Below, in pieces: positions 9,047 through 17,449 of a stretch of DNA of 64,000 nucleotides. How positions within the stretch are numbered: position 1 is the first letter of the stretch; every line of letters starts with the position of its first letter. A program made the position numbers and the translations under genes. Source of the DNA: Ornithobacterium rhinotracheale (lineage in GTDB: Bacteria; Bacteroidota; Bacteroidia; Flavobacteriales; Weeksellaceae). The DNA is taken from positions 124,001-188,000 of the forward strand of contig NZ_CP094846.1 of assembly GCF_022832975.1 (NCBI RefSeq), given 5' to 3'. The notes under the pieces are model-generated. The model worked only from the letters and a program-made list of their open reading frames with translations, ran no database searches and was not told the origin of the DNA.

Positions 9047-10204
9047 ATGAGAAAAAATTTTGTGAAAATCTTTTTAGTAGCTGGATTAAGCTTTGCAACA
9101 TTAGGAACATTTACTTCTTGTAGCAACGACGATGACAACAACAATGGTGGCGGAAAGGCACCCGTAGAAGTAGTAGATACCAACTTAGGCGGAACCAACG
9201 GAATTTCGCTTAAAAAAGGACAAAGCTTGCATTTAACAGCCGATAAATCATGGAAACTTAGCGGACCTCTTTTGGTAGGTGACGGAGCTACTTTAACTAT
9301 CGATGCTGGAACAAAAATCTTGGCTTCTGGTGGTACAAGCTCTTATCTTGCCGTAGCTCAAGGGGGTAAAATTTTTGTAAATGGTACTCCACAAAAACCT
9401 GTAATCTTCACAGCCAATGAGAAAAAAGGATGGGGTGGTATCGTAGTTTGTGGTAAAGCAAGCATCAACACAGGAGAATCTTCTACCTCAGAGGTAGGAA
9501 ACTTGCCATATGGCGGAACTAATGATGCCGACAACTCTGGGGTTATCAAATATGTACAAATCAAGCATGCAGGAGCTCGTTTTACTTCAGAAAAAGAATT
9601 TAACGGACTTTCTCTTTTCGGAGTGGGTAACGGAACTGTAATCGAGGGCGTTTCTGTAATCGACGGAGCAGACGACGGTATTGAGTTCTTCGGGGGTACT
9701 GTAAATGTGTCTAAAGTGGTTTCTATCAATAACGAAGACGATGCTATCGACTGGACAGACGGATGGCGCGGAACTTTGACTGATGCTTACGCTCGTAGAG
9801 ATGTAAACAACATCGGGAACAGAGGAATCGAAGCCGATAATAATAAAAATAACAACGATGCAGATCCTCGTTCAAACCCTACTTTGAGAAACATTACCCT
9901 TGTAGGGCATGCGGGCACACAAGATGAGAAAGAAGGAACTAACTTATTCCGTGTGGGAACTTATGCTACGCTAGACAATGTAGTGGTTTCTGGCTGGGCG
10001 GTAGGTTTCACTTTCAAAGACAAAGCGACTACAGATTACTTTAGCAATGGAAAACACATCACCAATGTAAAATTTGAAAATGTAGCCACCAAAGTAAAAG
10101 GAATCGAAGAAAGTGCAATCTCTGAAAACAATGCTGCTACAGGAGCTGGCGCAGGCGCTCAATTACCAGATTGGGCAAAAGGATGGAGCGGATACGACAA
10201 ATAA
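9047..10204 (+). CDS. Surface or periplasmic lipoprotein with parallel beta-helix-like repeats
   Basis: 385 residues. Lipoprotein signal with Cys25 in FTSCSN, followed by a flexible Asp/Asn/Gly stretch like the export tags that direct Bacteroidota lipoproteins to the cell surface. The rest consists of short Gly- and Val-rich beta repeats (TLTIDAGTKILA, GVIKYVQIKHAG, VIEGVSVIDGADDGIEFFG), fitting a right-handed parallel beta-helix. Homologues are often annotated only as hypothetical or, misleadingly, as multidrug transporters. It probably works with the TonB receptor upstream as a binding partner or hydrolase; no catalytic motif is evident. A clear terminator follows. Confidence 0.7.
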   Translation: MRKNFVKIFLVAGLSFATLGTFTSCSNDDDNNNGGGKAPVEVVDTNLGGTNGISLKKGQSLHLTADKSWKLSGPLLVGDGATLTIDAGTKILASGGTSSYLAVAQGGKIFVNGTPQKPVIFTANEKKGWGGIVVCGKASINTGESSTSEVGNLPYGGTNDADNSGVIKYVQIKHAGARFTSEKEFNGLSLFGVGNGTVIEGVSVIDGADDGIEFFGGTVNVSKVVSINNEDDAIDWTDGWRGTLTDAYARRDVNNIGNRGIEADNNKNNNDADPRSNPTLRNITLVGHAGTQDEKEGTNLFRVGTYATLDNVVVSGWAVGFTFKDKATTDYFSNGKHITNVKFENVATKVKGIEESAISENNAATGAGAGAQLPDWAKGWSGYDK

Positions 10205-10244
10205 ACATTATTCATTCTTTATATAAATTTAATTATTATCCCCC

Positions 10245-10279
10245 AATAAGCACCTTTCCTCATGGGTGCTTATTTTTTT
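10245..10279 (+). terminator. Terminator after the TonB receptor/lipoprotein operon
   Basis: Arms 10246-10254 and 10265-10273 pair perfectly over 9 bp, extended by A-T pairs, and run into seven Ts. Confidence 0.85.
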
Positions 10280-10319
10280 GGGTTTAAAATTCATGAGAAT
10301 AATGTTTTAAGCTTTTAAA

Positions 10320-10793
10320 TTAAAGCAAACTCGCTTGCTCGGTACGCTCAAAGCCCATGTCTATTTTAAGGTTTTCGCCATCAGCAGCCTCGGTCGCCAG
10401 TTGGTCGGCGCGTTCGTTCCATTTATGTCCTGCGTGTCCTTTAATCCACTCGAGTTTCACATTGTGCTTGCGATAATTGCGCAAAAATCGCATCCATAGA
10501 TCTGGATTTTTCTTCCCAGAGAAATTCTTTTTTTCCCAATTAAAAACCCATCTCTTATTCACCGCATCGCACACATACTTAGAGTCTGTAACAATAACGA
10601 TGTCTTGCTTTCCTTTTAGTTTCTCCAAAGCGGTAATGGCTGCGAGAAGTTCCATTCGGTTGTTGGTCGTATTGCGAAATCCCATTGAAAACTCTTTTTT
10701 GAGTTTAAGCTCGGGAGCAATCAGCACCACACCAAATCCTCCTCTCCCGGGATTACCTCGAGAAGATCCATCTGTAAAGGCGTAAATTTGCAT
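10320..10793 (-). CDS. rnhA: Ribonuclease HI
   Basis: 157 residues. Degrades RNA in RNA-DNA hybrids. All four carboxylates of the active site are visible: Asp8 in FTDGSSRGNPG, Glu48 in NRMELLAA, Asp70 in VTDSKYV and Asp130 in NERADQLA, with the HAGHKWNE loop carrying the conserved His. Length is standard for bacterial RNase HI. It is the last gene of a three-gene minus-strand operon, 3 bases after ribH. Confidence 0.95.
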   Translation of the reverse strand: MQIYAFTDGSSRGNPGRGGFGVVLIAPELKLKKEFSMGFRNTTNNRMELLAAITALEKLKGKQDIVIVTDSKYVCDAVNKRWVFNWEKKNFSGKKNPDLWMRFLRNYRKHNVKLEWIKGHAGHKWNERADQLATEAADGENLKIDMGFERTEQASLL

Positions 10794-10796
10794 TTT

Positions 10797-11285
10797 TTAC
10801 AACCCTCTTTGGTTTCGGATATCGGCCATTTGTAAAGCGGCTACGGCGGCTTCTATGCCTTTGTTTCCATGCTTCCCTCCTGCTCTATTGCGAGATTGCT
10901 CGATATTGTTATCCGTCAAAACACAGAAAATCACAGGGGTATTTTGCGTCACATTCAGTTGCATTATGCCTTGTGTCACGCCTTGGCACACAAAATCAAA
11001 ATGTGCCGTTTCACCACGAATTACACTTCCAATAACGATTATGGCATCGCAATATTTTGTCAAAAGCTTAGCACCGTAGGGCAATTCAAAACTTCCTGGC
11101 ACTTCTAGTGTTTTGATGTTCTTGTCTGATGCGCCTAAGTCTTTTAAAGTTTCAATCGCGCCGTCTCTAAGTGCATGCGTGATTTCGGAGTTCCAAGATG
11201 AAACAACAATGCCAAACTTATAAGGTTTGGCACTGGGTAAATCTTCTTTATTGTATTGAGATAAATTTTTGTTTTCTGTTGCCAT
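10797..11285 (-). CDS. ribH: 6,7-dimethyl-8-ribityllumazine synthase
   Basis: 162 residues. Condenses 5-amino-6-ribitylaminouracil with dihydroxybutanone phosphate in riboflavin synthesis. Substrate-binding Trp31-Asn32, the VPGSFELP segment (62-69), the GET phosphate loop (91-93) and catalytic His95 in AHFDFVCQG are present. Its ATG shares a base with the stop of the upstream TPR gene (TAATG), so translation is probably coupled. No other rib gene is nearby. Confidence 0.95.
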   Translation of the reverse strand: MATENKNLSQYNKEDLPSAKPYKFGIVVSSWNSEITHALRDGAIETLKDLGASDKNIKTLEVPGSFELPYGAKLLTKYCDAIIVIGSVIRGETAHFDFVCQGVTQGIMQLNVTQNTPVIFCVLTDNNIEQSRNRAGGKHGNKGIEAAVAALQMADIRNQRGL

Positions 11286-11983
11286 TATTGTTTAGCATTG
11301 GTTAAAAGGACATACAATTTATCCATATCAGAACCTAATCCCTCTGCGTATTCTTTGTTATAGGCATCGATTAATTTCACTGCCTCGTCGTATTTTTTGG
11401 TTTCATACGCTAAGATAGCAGCTTTTCTTGTATAGATTCTTTGGATTGTTTGCACATTGGTTTCTTTTGCGGCCTTTGCATAAGCATCAAATGCTTCGTC
11501 TTTTTTGCCTAATTGAGAAAGCGCATCGCCTATGGCTCCTTCTTTCACTGCTTTAGAAACTTCTTCTGATGTTTTGAAAGCTTTGAAATCCTCTAGTGCT
11601 TCTTGGTATTTTCCTAATTTATAGTTTGCGACACCTGCTTTAAATTTGGCTAGATTCGCCGCATTGGTTCCTCCGAAATCTTCAATGATTTGATCAAAAC
11701 CTAAGAAAGCTCCTTGGCTACCATTTAAGGCTAATTGCATAGAGTCTTGCTGATACATTCTATCTGCAGTTACGATTTCTTTATTTGCCTCCTCGTTTTT
11801 AGGATCTACAATAAATCTTAAATAAGCGAAATAACCTAAAACTACAACCACCAAGGCACCAAAAATGATTCCTAAAAGTTTGGCATTTTTTTCTAAAAAG
11901 TGCTCTGAACTTTGTGCAGTTTGTTCTAATTTCTCAAAAGCCTCTTGTGTGGCGTATTTTTTGTGATTCTCTTTTCTTGCCAT
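11285..11983 (-). CDS. Membrane-anchored tetratricopeptide-repeat protein (YfgM-like)
   Basis: 232 residues. One membrane helix at about 34-55 (LLGIIFGALVVVVLGYFAY) after a basic N-terminus, then helical repeats to the end with the A-x-F-x-A-G-x-A-x-Y-x-L pattern of TPRs. The topology, a cytoplasmic tail with periplasmic TPRs, matches the YfgM/TPR_21 group, which assist folding of exported proteins in E. coli. First gene of the operon with ribH and rnhA. Specific function is inferred from architecture only. Confidence 0.75.
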   Translation of the reverse strand: MARKENHKKYATQEAFEKLEQTAQSSEHFLEKNAKLLGIIFGALVVVVLGYFAYLRFIVDPKNEEANKEIVTADRMYQQDSMQLALNGSQGAFLGFDQIIEDFGGTNAANLAKFKAGVANYKLGKYQEALEDFKAFKTSEEVSKAVKEGAIGDALSQLGKKDEAFDAYAKAAKETNVQTIQRIYTRKAAILAYETKKYDEAVKLIDAYNKEYAEGLGSDMDKLYVLLTNAKQ

Positions 11984-12005
11984 TTTTCTATGGTTTACTA
12001 ATGTG

Positions 12006-12013
12006 CAAAAGTA
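12006..12013 (-). promoter_or_regulatory. -7 promoter element of the TPR-ribH-rnhA operon
   Basis: On the minus strand this reads TACTTTTG, a match to TAnnTTTG, about 23 bases before the ATG at 11983. No TTTG at the -33 distance. Confidence 0.5.
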
Positions 12014-12113
12014 AGCATTTATATGCTAAAAATAAAATGATTTTTTGAATTCAAAGATTTTTTAATTTTTTACGATTCCAAAAGGAGCGAAAATTATAAT
12101 TTTCAATGTTTTT

Positions 12114-12878
12114 TTAAAAAAACTTCAACTTGCCAAAAATTAGTCTTAATTTGAATTTTTGGAGCGTATCGGTGTCTTTTACATGAATTCTACATATTTC
12201 ATAGGGATTTTTAAATGGGAATGTATTTAATTTATTTCCTATTCTTAGGGCATAGTCAATTTTTTTGTTTTTTAGTAGTTTATAAAAGGCTTGCTTTTCT
12301 TTGGGTCTTGCGCCATATGGATATGCAAAAACTGGACTAAATACTACGCCCCAAAGATTGAGTAGATGGATGTTTTTTTCTAAATCTTGATTTATTTCGC
12401 TTATTGAATGAGATTTACAGCTTAAATGAGAATGGCTATGCAAACCGTATTCTATGAGTTTTGAGTCGTACATTTGTTTTAGCTCAACGGGGGTAAGTAT
12501 GTCTTTTTTCTGTTTTTCTATGGTTTCTGTATTTAGAAAGATAGTCGCTTTAATTCCATATTTCTTTAACAAAGGAAGTGCATATTCTAGGTTATTTTTG
12601 AATCCATCATCAAATGTCAAAATAATAGATTTTGTATGGATTTTTGGAGTTTCTTTTAAATCGCTAAAAAAATAGGTTTGAAAGCCTTTTTCTTTCAAAT
12701 ATTTTAATTGATTTTCAAACGCTTCAATCGTTACATCCAAATTATCTCTGGTGTGTGGCACTACATTATGATACATTAAAACTGGAAGCCTGCGCGATGG
12801 GAATAGATGAATCCATAGTTTAAAATGAAAGATTACAAAAACTACAAAAAGCAGGAAAATAAATTCAATATAAATCAT
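12114..12878 (-). CDS. Polysaccharide deacetylase family protein (NodB homology)
   Basis: 254 residues. An N-terminal membrane helix (residues about 3-20) is followed by the NodB fold: VLMYHNVVP, ILTFDDGFKNN with the metal-binding and catalytic Asp pair, GIKATIFLNT, and an HSHSHLS motif supplying the metal-binding His residues. It probably removes N-acetyl groups from a surface glycan at the membrane. Its start overlaps the stop of the upstream GT2 gene by 4 bases (ATGA), so it belongs to the glycosyltransferase operon. Substrate not predictable. Confidence 0.85.
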   Translation of the reverse strand: MIYIEFIFLLFVVFVIFHFKLWIHLFPSRRLPVLMYHNVVPHTRDNLDVTIEAFENQLKYLKEKGFQTYFFSDLKETPKIHTKSIILTFDDGFKNNLEYALPLLKKYGIKATIFLNTETIEKQKKDILTPVELKQMYDSKLIEYGLHSHSHLSCKSHSISEINQDLEKNIHLLNLWGVVFSPVFAYPYGARPKEKQAFYKLLKNKKIDYALRIGNKLNTFPFKNPYEICRIHVKDTDTLQKFKLRLIFGKLKFF

Positions 12879-13639
12879 TTATTCTGAAGGATATAAAGTT
12901 TAGAATATTTTAAAAATGTATACAGGGCGTGTGTTGCGGCGAGATAGAGTCCCATAAATCCGTCTAGAAAGCCTTTTTGTAAAACATATGCTTTAAAGAA
13001 GGAAAATGGTGGTTTTATAATGATTTTGAATATCGAAGATTTTTTGCCATTGGCGAGCATTTTTATACTCATGTCTTCGGTATATAAATTCATTTTTTCT
13101 ATGTGATGAAATATGGAGTGATAGGTGTGGTGTTTTATGGTCCCTTCTAAAATGTACTTCTTTTCATTTGTCACAATTTTTTCGTGAACTAAATCATCAG
13201 AATATTTTACTGAATCTTTAGCAAAAAATCTTTCTCTCCAAATACTTCCCCATCCGCCGTATTTTACATGTTTTCCAAAAATATAGTTTTCTAATTGAAT
13301 ATTGAAAACCTTTCTATCTAATAATGAGTTGTTTACGATTTCTAAAATTGATTTTCTTAATTCTTTCGATACTACCTCATCTGCATCAATAAATAAAATC
13401 CATTTTCCAGAACATAAACTTAAGGCATAATTTTTTTGATGTCCAAAACCGTCAAATTTCCTTTCAAACCATTTTATTTTCTCAAAAGAAAGACATATTT
13501 CTTTGGTTTTATCACTCGAAAATGAATCTACTACTATAATCTCATCGGCAATATTGTGTATTGCGTCTATCGTTCTGCCTATATTTTTTTCTTCGTTATA
13601 GGTTATAATGGCTACCGATAATCCTATGGGCTTATCCAT
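12875..13639 (-). CDS. Glycosyltransferase family 2 (LPS-core WaaE/KdtX-like)
   Basis: 254 residues with GT-A fold motifs: SVAIITYNEEKNIGRTIDAI at the N-terminus, DEIIVVDSFSSDKT, and the metal-binding ILFIDADEVV. The segment with VHEKIVTNEKKYILEGTIKHHTY is typical of the WaaE/KdtX group that adds glucose-like sugars to the lipopolysaccharide inner core. Cytoplasmic or membrane-associated. Overlaps the upstream GT4 gene by 8 bases and the downstream deacetylase by 4. The donor sugar is not determined. Confidence 0.85.
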   Translation of the reverse strand: MDKPIGLSVAIITYNEEKNIGRTIDAIHNIADEIIVVDSFSSDKTKEICLSFEKIKWFERKFDGFGHQKNYALSLCSGKWILFIDADEVVSKELRKSILEIVNNSLLDRKVFNIQLENYIFGKHVKYGGWGSIWRERFFAKDSVKYSDDLVHEKIVTNEKKYILEGTIKHHTYHSIFHHIEKMNLYTEDMSIKMLANGKKSSIFKIIIKPPFSFFKAYVLQKGFLDGFMGLYLAATHALYTFLKYSKLYILQNK

Positions 13640-14726
13640 TTTGAATGCTTTTTTGGTATAGATTAAGTGTTTTTTGAGCGCATATCTCGGAGCTGAATTC
13701 CTCCCTCACTTTTTGATATGATCTTTGTGCAAACTCTTGTGACAGCGTATTGCTATCTAAGAGTGTTTTGATGCTTTTTGCCAAATTTTGGTAATCTCCT
13801 ATTTCTGCCAAAAAACCATTTTTCCCGTTTTCTATGACTTCTGGGATTCCACCAGCCTTGGTACTCACAATGGGTGTTTGGCTCAGAAATGATTCGTAAA
13901 TTACGAGAGGCAACCCCTCTGACTCCGATGTCATTAAAAATAAATCAAATTGAGAAATATACCTTTTGGCCTGTTCGATACTGCCTAGAAAACTTATATT
14001 TTGTGCTAAATTCAATTTTTCTACCATTTTTTTCAATTCAGGCGTATGCTCTGTTTCTCGCCCAATCTGAACCAAATGCACATTTTTATGTTTTAAATGA
14101 TTGATTAAATAATCCATAGTGCGCACCATAGTAGGCAAATCCTTTGGCTCTGTATGATTGGCTATACTCCCAATCAAAAATTTTTCTTTGATATTGAATT
14201 TCTCTTTTAAATTAAATTCGGCAGAAGGTATCTCCATCGGAATGCCATCATAAATCACTTTGATTTTGTGCTGGTTCTGCGGTTTTATCACTTTTTTTAA
14301 ACTCTCGGCAATGGCTTGAGATACCGCAATTACATATTGTATGTTTTTGTAATTAAATTTAACCTTGCTTAAAGGTGTATTTCCCTTGCTTTTCGATTTT
14401 TTTGAATAAATGGATTTTACTTTTAAATTGTATAAAAAATCTGCAATCACAAATAGGGTTAAGAATTTGCTTGTATGGATGTGCAAAACCTCTATATTGT
14501 TTTCACTGATTAATTTTTTCAATGATTTCGCTAGATTTAAAATATTTGTTTTTTTCTGAGCATAAACTTTAAATCCATTTTCATTACAATACTGCTCAAT
14601 GGGGGTGTGCGAATAACAAAATACAGCACTCTCTACATCTAGTTTTTTAAGATTATGGAGCAAATCGGCTAGTTGTATTTCTCCTCCATACCATGTTTTG
14701 GCTTCTGTAAGATGCAGTACTTTCAT
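13632..14726 (-). CDS. Glycosyltransferase family 4
   Basis: 364 residues. GT-B fold: N-terminal MKVLHLTEAKTWYGGEIQLADLL with the acceptor-domain glycine loop, and the C-terminal donor-site motif SESEGLPLVIYESFLSQTPIVSTKAGGIPEVI containing the family E-x7-E. It transfers a sugar from an activated nucleotide donor, probably to a lipopolysaccharide or exopolysaccharide precursor. The middle gene of a tightly packed minus-strand run; 33 bases separate it from the next GT4 gene. Confidence 0.87.
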   Translation of the reverse strand: MKVLHLTEAKTWYGGEIQLADLLHNLKKLDVESAVFCYSHTPIEQYCNENGFKVYAQKKTNILNLAKSLKKLISENNIEVLHIHTSKFLTLFVIADFLYNLKVKSIYSKKSKSKGNTPLSKVKFNYKNIQYVIAVSQAIAESLKKVIKPQNQHKIKVIYDGIPMEIPSAEFNLKEKFNIKEKFLIGSIANHTEPKDLPTMVRTMDYLINHLKHKNVHLVQIGRETEHTPELKKMVEKLNLAQNISFLGSIEQAKRYISQFDLFLMTSESEGLPLVIYESFLSQTPIVSTKAGGIPEVIENGKNGFLAEIGDYQNLAKSIKTLLDSNTLSQEFAQRSYQKVREEFSSEICAQKTLNLYQKSIQNG

Positions 14727-14759
14727 TTATTGTGAATTAATTTAAACAAATATAATTTT

Positions 14760-15893
14760 TTAGTCATAATCCATGAAATTTTTATATACTTTTAGGATTT
14801 CAGCTCTCACAACCTCATCATTAAATTTTTGAGCGTATATAAAACCTTTTTCAGCCATTTCTGTTCGCAAATCGGGATTTTCAAGCAATTTTACAATGTG
14901 ATTTTTCAAATCCTCAACTTGTGAATTTGGATTAATATATAGGCTATTTTCTCCTCCTGCTTCGGGAAAGCAACTGCCTTGCGAAGTAATTACAGGTGTC
15001 TTTGAAAATAGTGCCTCTATAATAGGTATCCCAAACCCCTCAAAAACAGAAGGATAACAAAAAATCGTAGCCAATTGGTAAATAATGGCCAAATCCTGCA
15101 TATCTACATTTTTAAGAACCTTTACCTTGTGTGTAATATTATGCGCCTCCAAATATTCCTCGATCTGATTATAATACTTGGTTTTCCTTCCTACGATAAC
15201 AAGCGTGGTATCTATGTCTTTTATAGCTTTCACAATAGATAGCGCATTTTTACGAGGTTCTATGGTTCCCACATTTAACACAAACTCATCTGGCAATCCA
15301 TATTTTTCCTTCACAAATTGCTTTTCTCTTTCGCTGTATTCTTTCTTAAACGCCTCGTTGCAACCTTGGTAAACTACAGATATCTTCTCTGCTGGCACTT
15401 TTAAAAAGTGGACTATATCATCCTTTGTTTGTTGGCTAATCGCGATAATGTGCTTGGCATGTTGGGCTGCATATTTAAATTTTAAGAAATGTATTTTTCT
15501 ATCAAAAAATGTGTATAAATCTGGAAATCGTAAAAAAATCAAATCATGAATCGTTACAATGGTGGGAACTTTTTTATGAATTCCTATTGGTATTTCACCA
15601 GATAACCCATGATACAAATTCAGCTTCTCTTCCTTGGCCAAAGAGGTAATCCTAAAACTTCGCCACAAGCCGCTAAAAAATCTCCAAAATCTACTCCTAG
15701 GGTTAATCTCCTTGATGTTAGTAGCATCTAAAACAGCAAATTTATTCTTGGTCTTGGGATTAAAAAGTGCTAAATGCCACTCTTTACCTTGTTGAGCAAC
15801 CATTCTTATTAAATCTCTACTATAATTTCCCAAGCCACTAGCATTATGATATGCTCTTTTGGCATCATATCCCACACGATAAATTTTTCTCAT
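14760..15893 (-). CDS. Glycosyltransferase family 4 (mannosyltransferase-like)
   Basis: 377 residues. GT-B enzyme with VGYDAKRAYHNASGLGNYSRDL at the start, VTIHDLIFLRFPD in the middle, NVGTIEPRKN, and a donor motif PSVFEGFGIPIIEALFSKTPVITS with the E-x7-E pair. The GxGNYSRxL and EPRKN signatures are typical of the WbaZ/mannosyltransferase-type GT4 group. First gene of the cluster running down to the deacetylase, so these four genes probably build one surface glycan. manC at 48.5 kb could supply GDP-mannose, but that link is inference. Confidence 0.87.
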   Translation of the reverse strand: MRKIYRVGYDAKRAYHNASGLGNYSRDLIRMVAQQGKEWHLALFNPKTKNKFAVLDATNIKEINPRSRFWRFFSGLWRSFRITSLAKEEKLNLYHGLSGEIPIGIHKKVPTIVTIHDLIFLRFPDLYTFFDRKIHFLKFKYAAQHAKHIIAISQQTKDDIVHFLKVPAEKISVVYQGCNEAFKKEYSEREKQFVKEKYGLPDEFVLNVGTIEPRKNALSIVKAIKDIDTTLVIVGRKTKYYNQIEEYLEAHNITHKVKVLKNVDMQDLAIIYQLATIFCYPSVFEGFGIPIIEALFSKTPVITSQGSCFPEAGGENSLYINPNSQVEDLKNHIVKLLENPDLRTEMAEKGFIYAQKFNDEVVRAEILKVYKNFMDYD

Positions 15894-15948
15894 ACCTTTT
15901 GTTTTGTGATACGCCCGTTTTATTTACTGCAAAGGTGCTATTTTTTTC

Positions 15949-17121
15949 TTAAACTTTGATGTAAATCTTTTTCCTATCGAGCAGATAGGCAATGCTCCAC
16001 ATCGCTACCAAAAACACCACAGAATACACAAAAGAGCCCACATTTTCATTGGTAGACAAAGGCTTGCAAAATGTGGTATAAAAATATTTTAAAGGCGTGG
16101 TAAATCCGTCATGCGTAGGAATCCTTACCAAGGCTAAAAGACGCGGAATTAATCCACTTAAAACAAAAATAAACAATGGATTCTTTCCAAAAACATCAAA
16201 GAATTGCGTCAAAAAGTTTTTAGCTTTTAAAACCTCGATAAACCATATCATAATGCTAATTGTGATAATCGCTAAGCCCGTGGTGTGCAGCACATAAGTG
16301 CTAGACCAAATTTTCTTGATAATCGGGAAATCCAATTGCCAAACATACGCTACAACAAGCAGAATCCCAGCACTTACAAATAGCATACTCAGCACTTTGT
16401 AATGCAATTCGCTCGTTTTCGGTGCTTTCACAAATAGCCAATTTACCTCGCCTTGCGCCGTGATGATTTTCCCTGCCAAATAACCCAGTAAAACCTGTGC
16501 CGTAGACGAAATAGCACCGACAAATCCCTCAGGATCAAACGGAACGCCTTCGCCATGATACATATGCGATTCGCCCAAAATGGCTAAATCTACCTTCGTG
16601 CCCCAAAATCCTTGCATAGAATACGGATCGGCTCCGCCCAAAAATAAGGCTAAAAGCCAATAGACGATGAGCAGTAAAAAACTGATGATTAAAACCTTTT
16701 TTTCTTTGAAATAATAGGCAATGACCGCCGCAAAGAAATAGGCAAAAGCAATGCGCTGCAAAACCCCTAAAATTCGCACATTTTCCCAATTTTTAAACGC
16801 CAAACCCTCGTCTTGCCATTGCACAAACGGAAACCAATTGAGCAACAAACCGATGATAAAGATTAAAAAAGTTCGTTTTAAAACTTTTCGCCAAAAAACT
16901 TGACTTCCCGCTTTTTGCAATCGTGGAATTACGAAAGCCATGGCATTTCCCACCGCAAATAAAAAGAATGGAAACACCAAATCCGTGGGCGTGCACCCTG
17001 CCCATTCGGCATGGGTGAGTGGCTTGAACATCGCGCTCCAAGAGCCAGGATTATTAACTAAAATCATGAGTGCTACCGTGGCGCCACGGAACACATCTAG
17101 GGAATAATAGCGGGGTTTCAT
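15949..17121 (-). CDS. NagX/HGSNAT-like membrane acyltransferase (DUF5009-type)
   Basis: 390-residue integral membrane protein with about ten hydrophobic helices. It opens with RYYSLDVFRGATVALMILVNNPG and TPTDLVFPFFLFAVGNAMAF, the signature of heparan-alpha-glucosaminide N-acetyltransferase relatives. Bacterial members are thought to acetylate amino sugars across the membrane, but substrates are mostly unproven. It lies 55 bases upstream of the glycosyltransferase cluster on the same strand and may modify the same glycan or take part in murein amino-sugar recycling. Confidence 0.8.
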   Translation of the reverse strand: MKPRYYSLDVFRGATVALMILVNNPGSWSAMFKPLTHAEWAGCTPTDLVFPFFLFAVGNAMAFVIPRLQKAGSQVFWRKVLKRTFLIFIIGLLLNWFPFVQWQDEGLAFKNWENVRILGVLQRIAFAYFFAAVIAYYFKEKKVLIISFLLLIVYWLLALFLGGADPYSMQGFWGTKVDLAILGESHMYHGEGVPFDPEGFVGAISSTAQVLLGYLAGKIITAQGEVNWLFVKAPKTSELHYKVLSMLFVSAGILLVVAYVWQLDFPIIKKIWSSTYVLHTTGLAIITISIMIWFIEVLKAKNFLTQFFDVFGKNPLFIFVLSGLIPRLLALVRIPTHDGFTTPLKYFYTTFCKPLSTNENVGSFVYSVVFLVAMWSIAYLLDRKKIYIKV

Positions 17122-17220
17122 GTATTGTAGTTTTTTTGGTTTCTAAAGATAATTGATTTTTTAAATTTGAACAAAAAGATTTCTTCTGAATGGATTAAAA
17201 ATGTATCTAATTCCGTTTTT

Positions 17221-17314
17221 TTAGTGCATGTTACACTAAGCTTGTTTCAGGGTCTTAAAAATACAAAGAAAGATTCCGAATCAGGTTTGGAATGACAAAA
17301 TTAAATTCAGAGTG
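17221..17314. repeat. Intergenic palindromic (REP-like) element
   Basis: The 328-base gap between the NagX-like gene and leuS holds no gene. It contains TTAGTG/CACTAA arms (17221-17239), a TTGTTTCAGGGTCT segment, and ATTCC/GGAAT arms within GATTCCGAATCAGG...GGAATGACA, followed by TTCAGAGTGA. Similar pieces recur at 53835-53955. They look like decayed copies of a dispersed Bacteroidota intergenic repeat. Confidence 0.45.
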
Positions 17315-17383
17315 ATAATTAGAATTAAAAATATATTAAATTCCTTTTTTTGAGATTATGAATTAAGTTTAGAGAGGCTAAAA

Positions 17384-17420
17384 ACAAAAAAATCCCTGTG
17401 CAGACTTTGTCTGCACAGGG
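17384..17420 (-). terminator. leuS terminator
   Basis: Perfect 11-bp stem (17394-17404 with 17410-17420) around a 5-base loop. An A tract lies on its left, giving a T run when read leftward. Confidence 0.88.
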
Positions 17421-17449
17421 ACTAAGTTTATTCAAAAATTCTCACGAAT

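Noticed and set aside
9358-9729. 123-residue minus-strand frame inside the beta-helix lipoprotein gene
   Set aside because: Antisense to a well-supported gene; its length reflects repeat composition.
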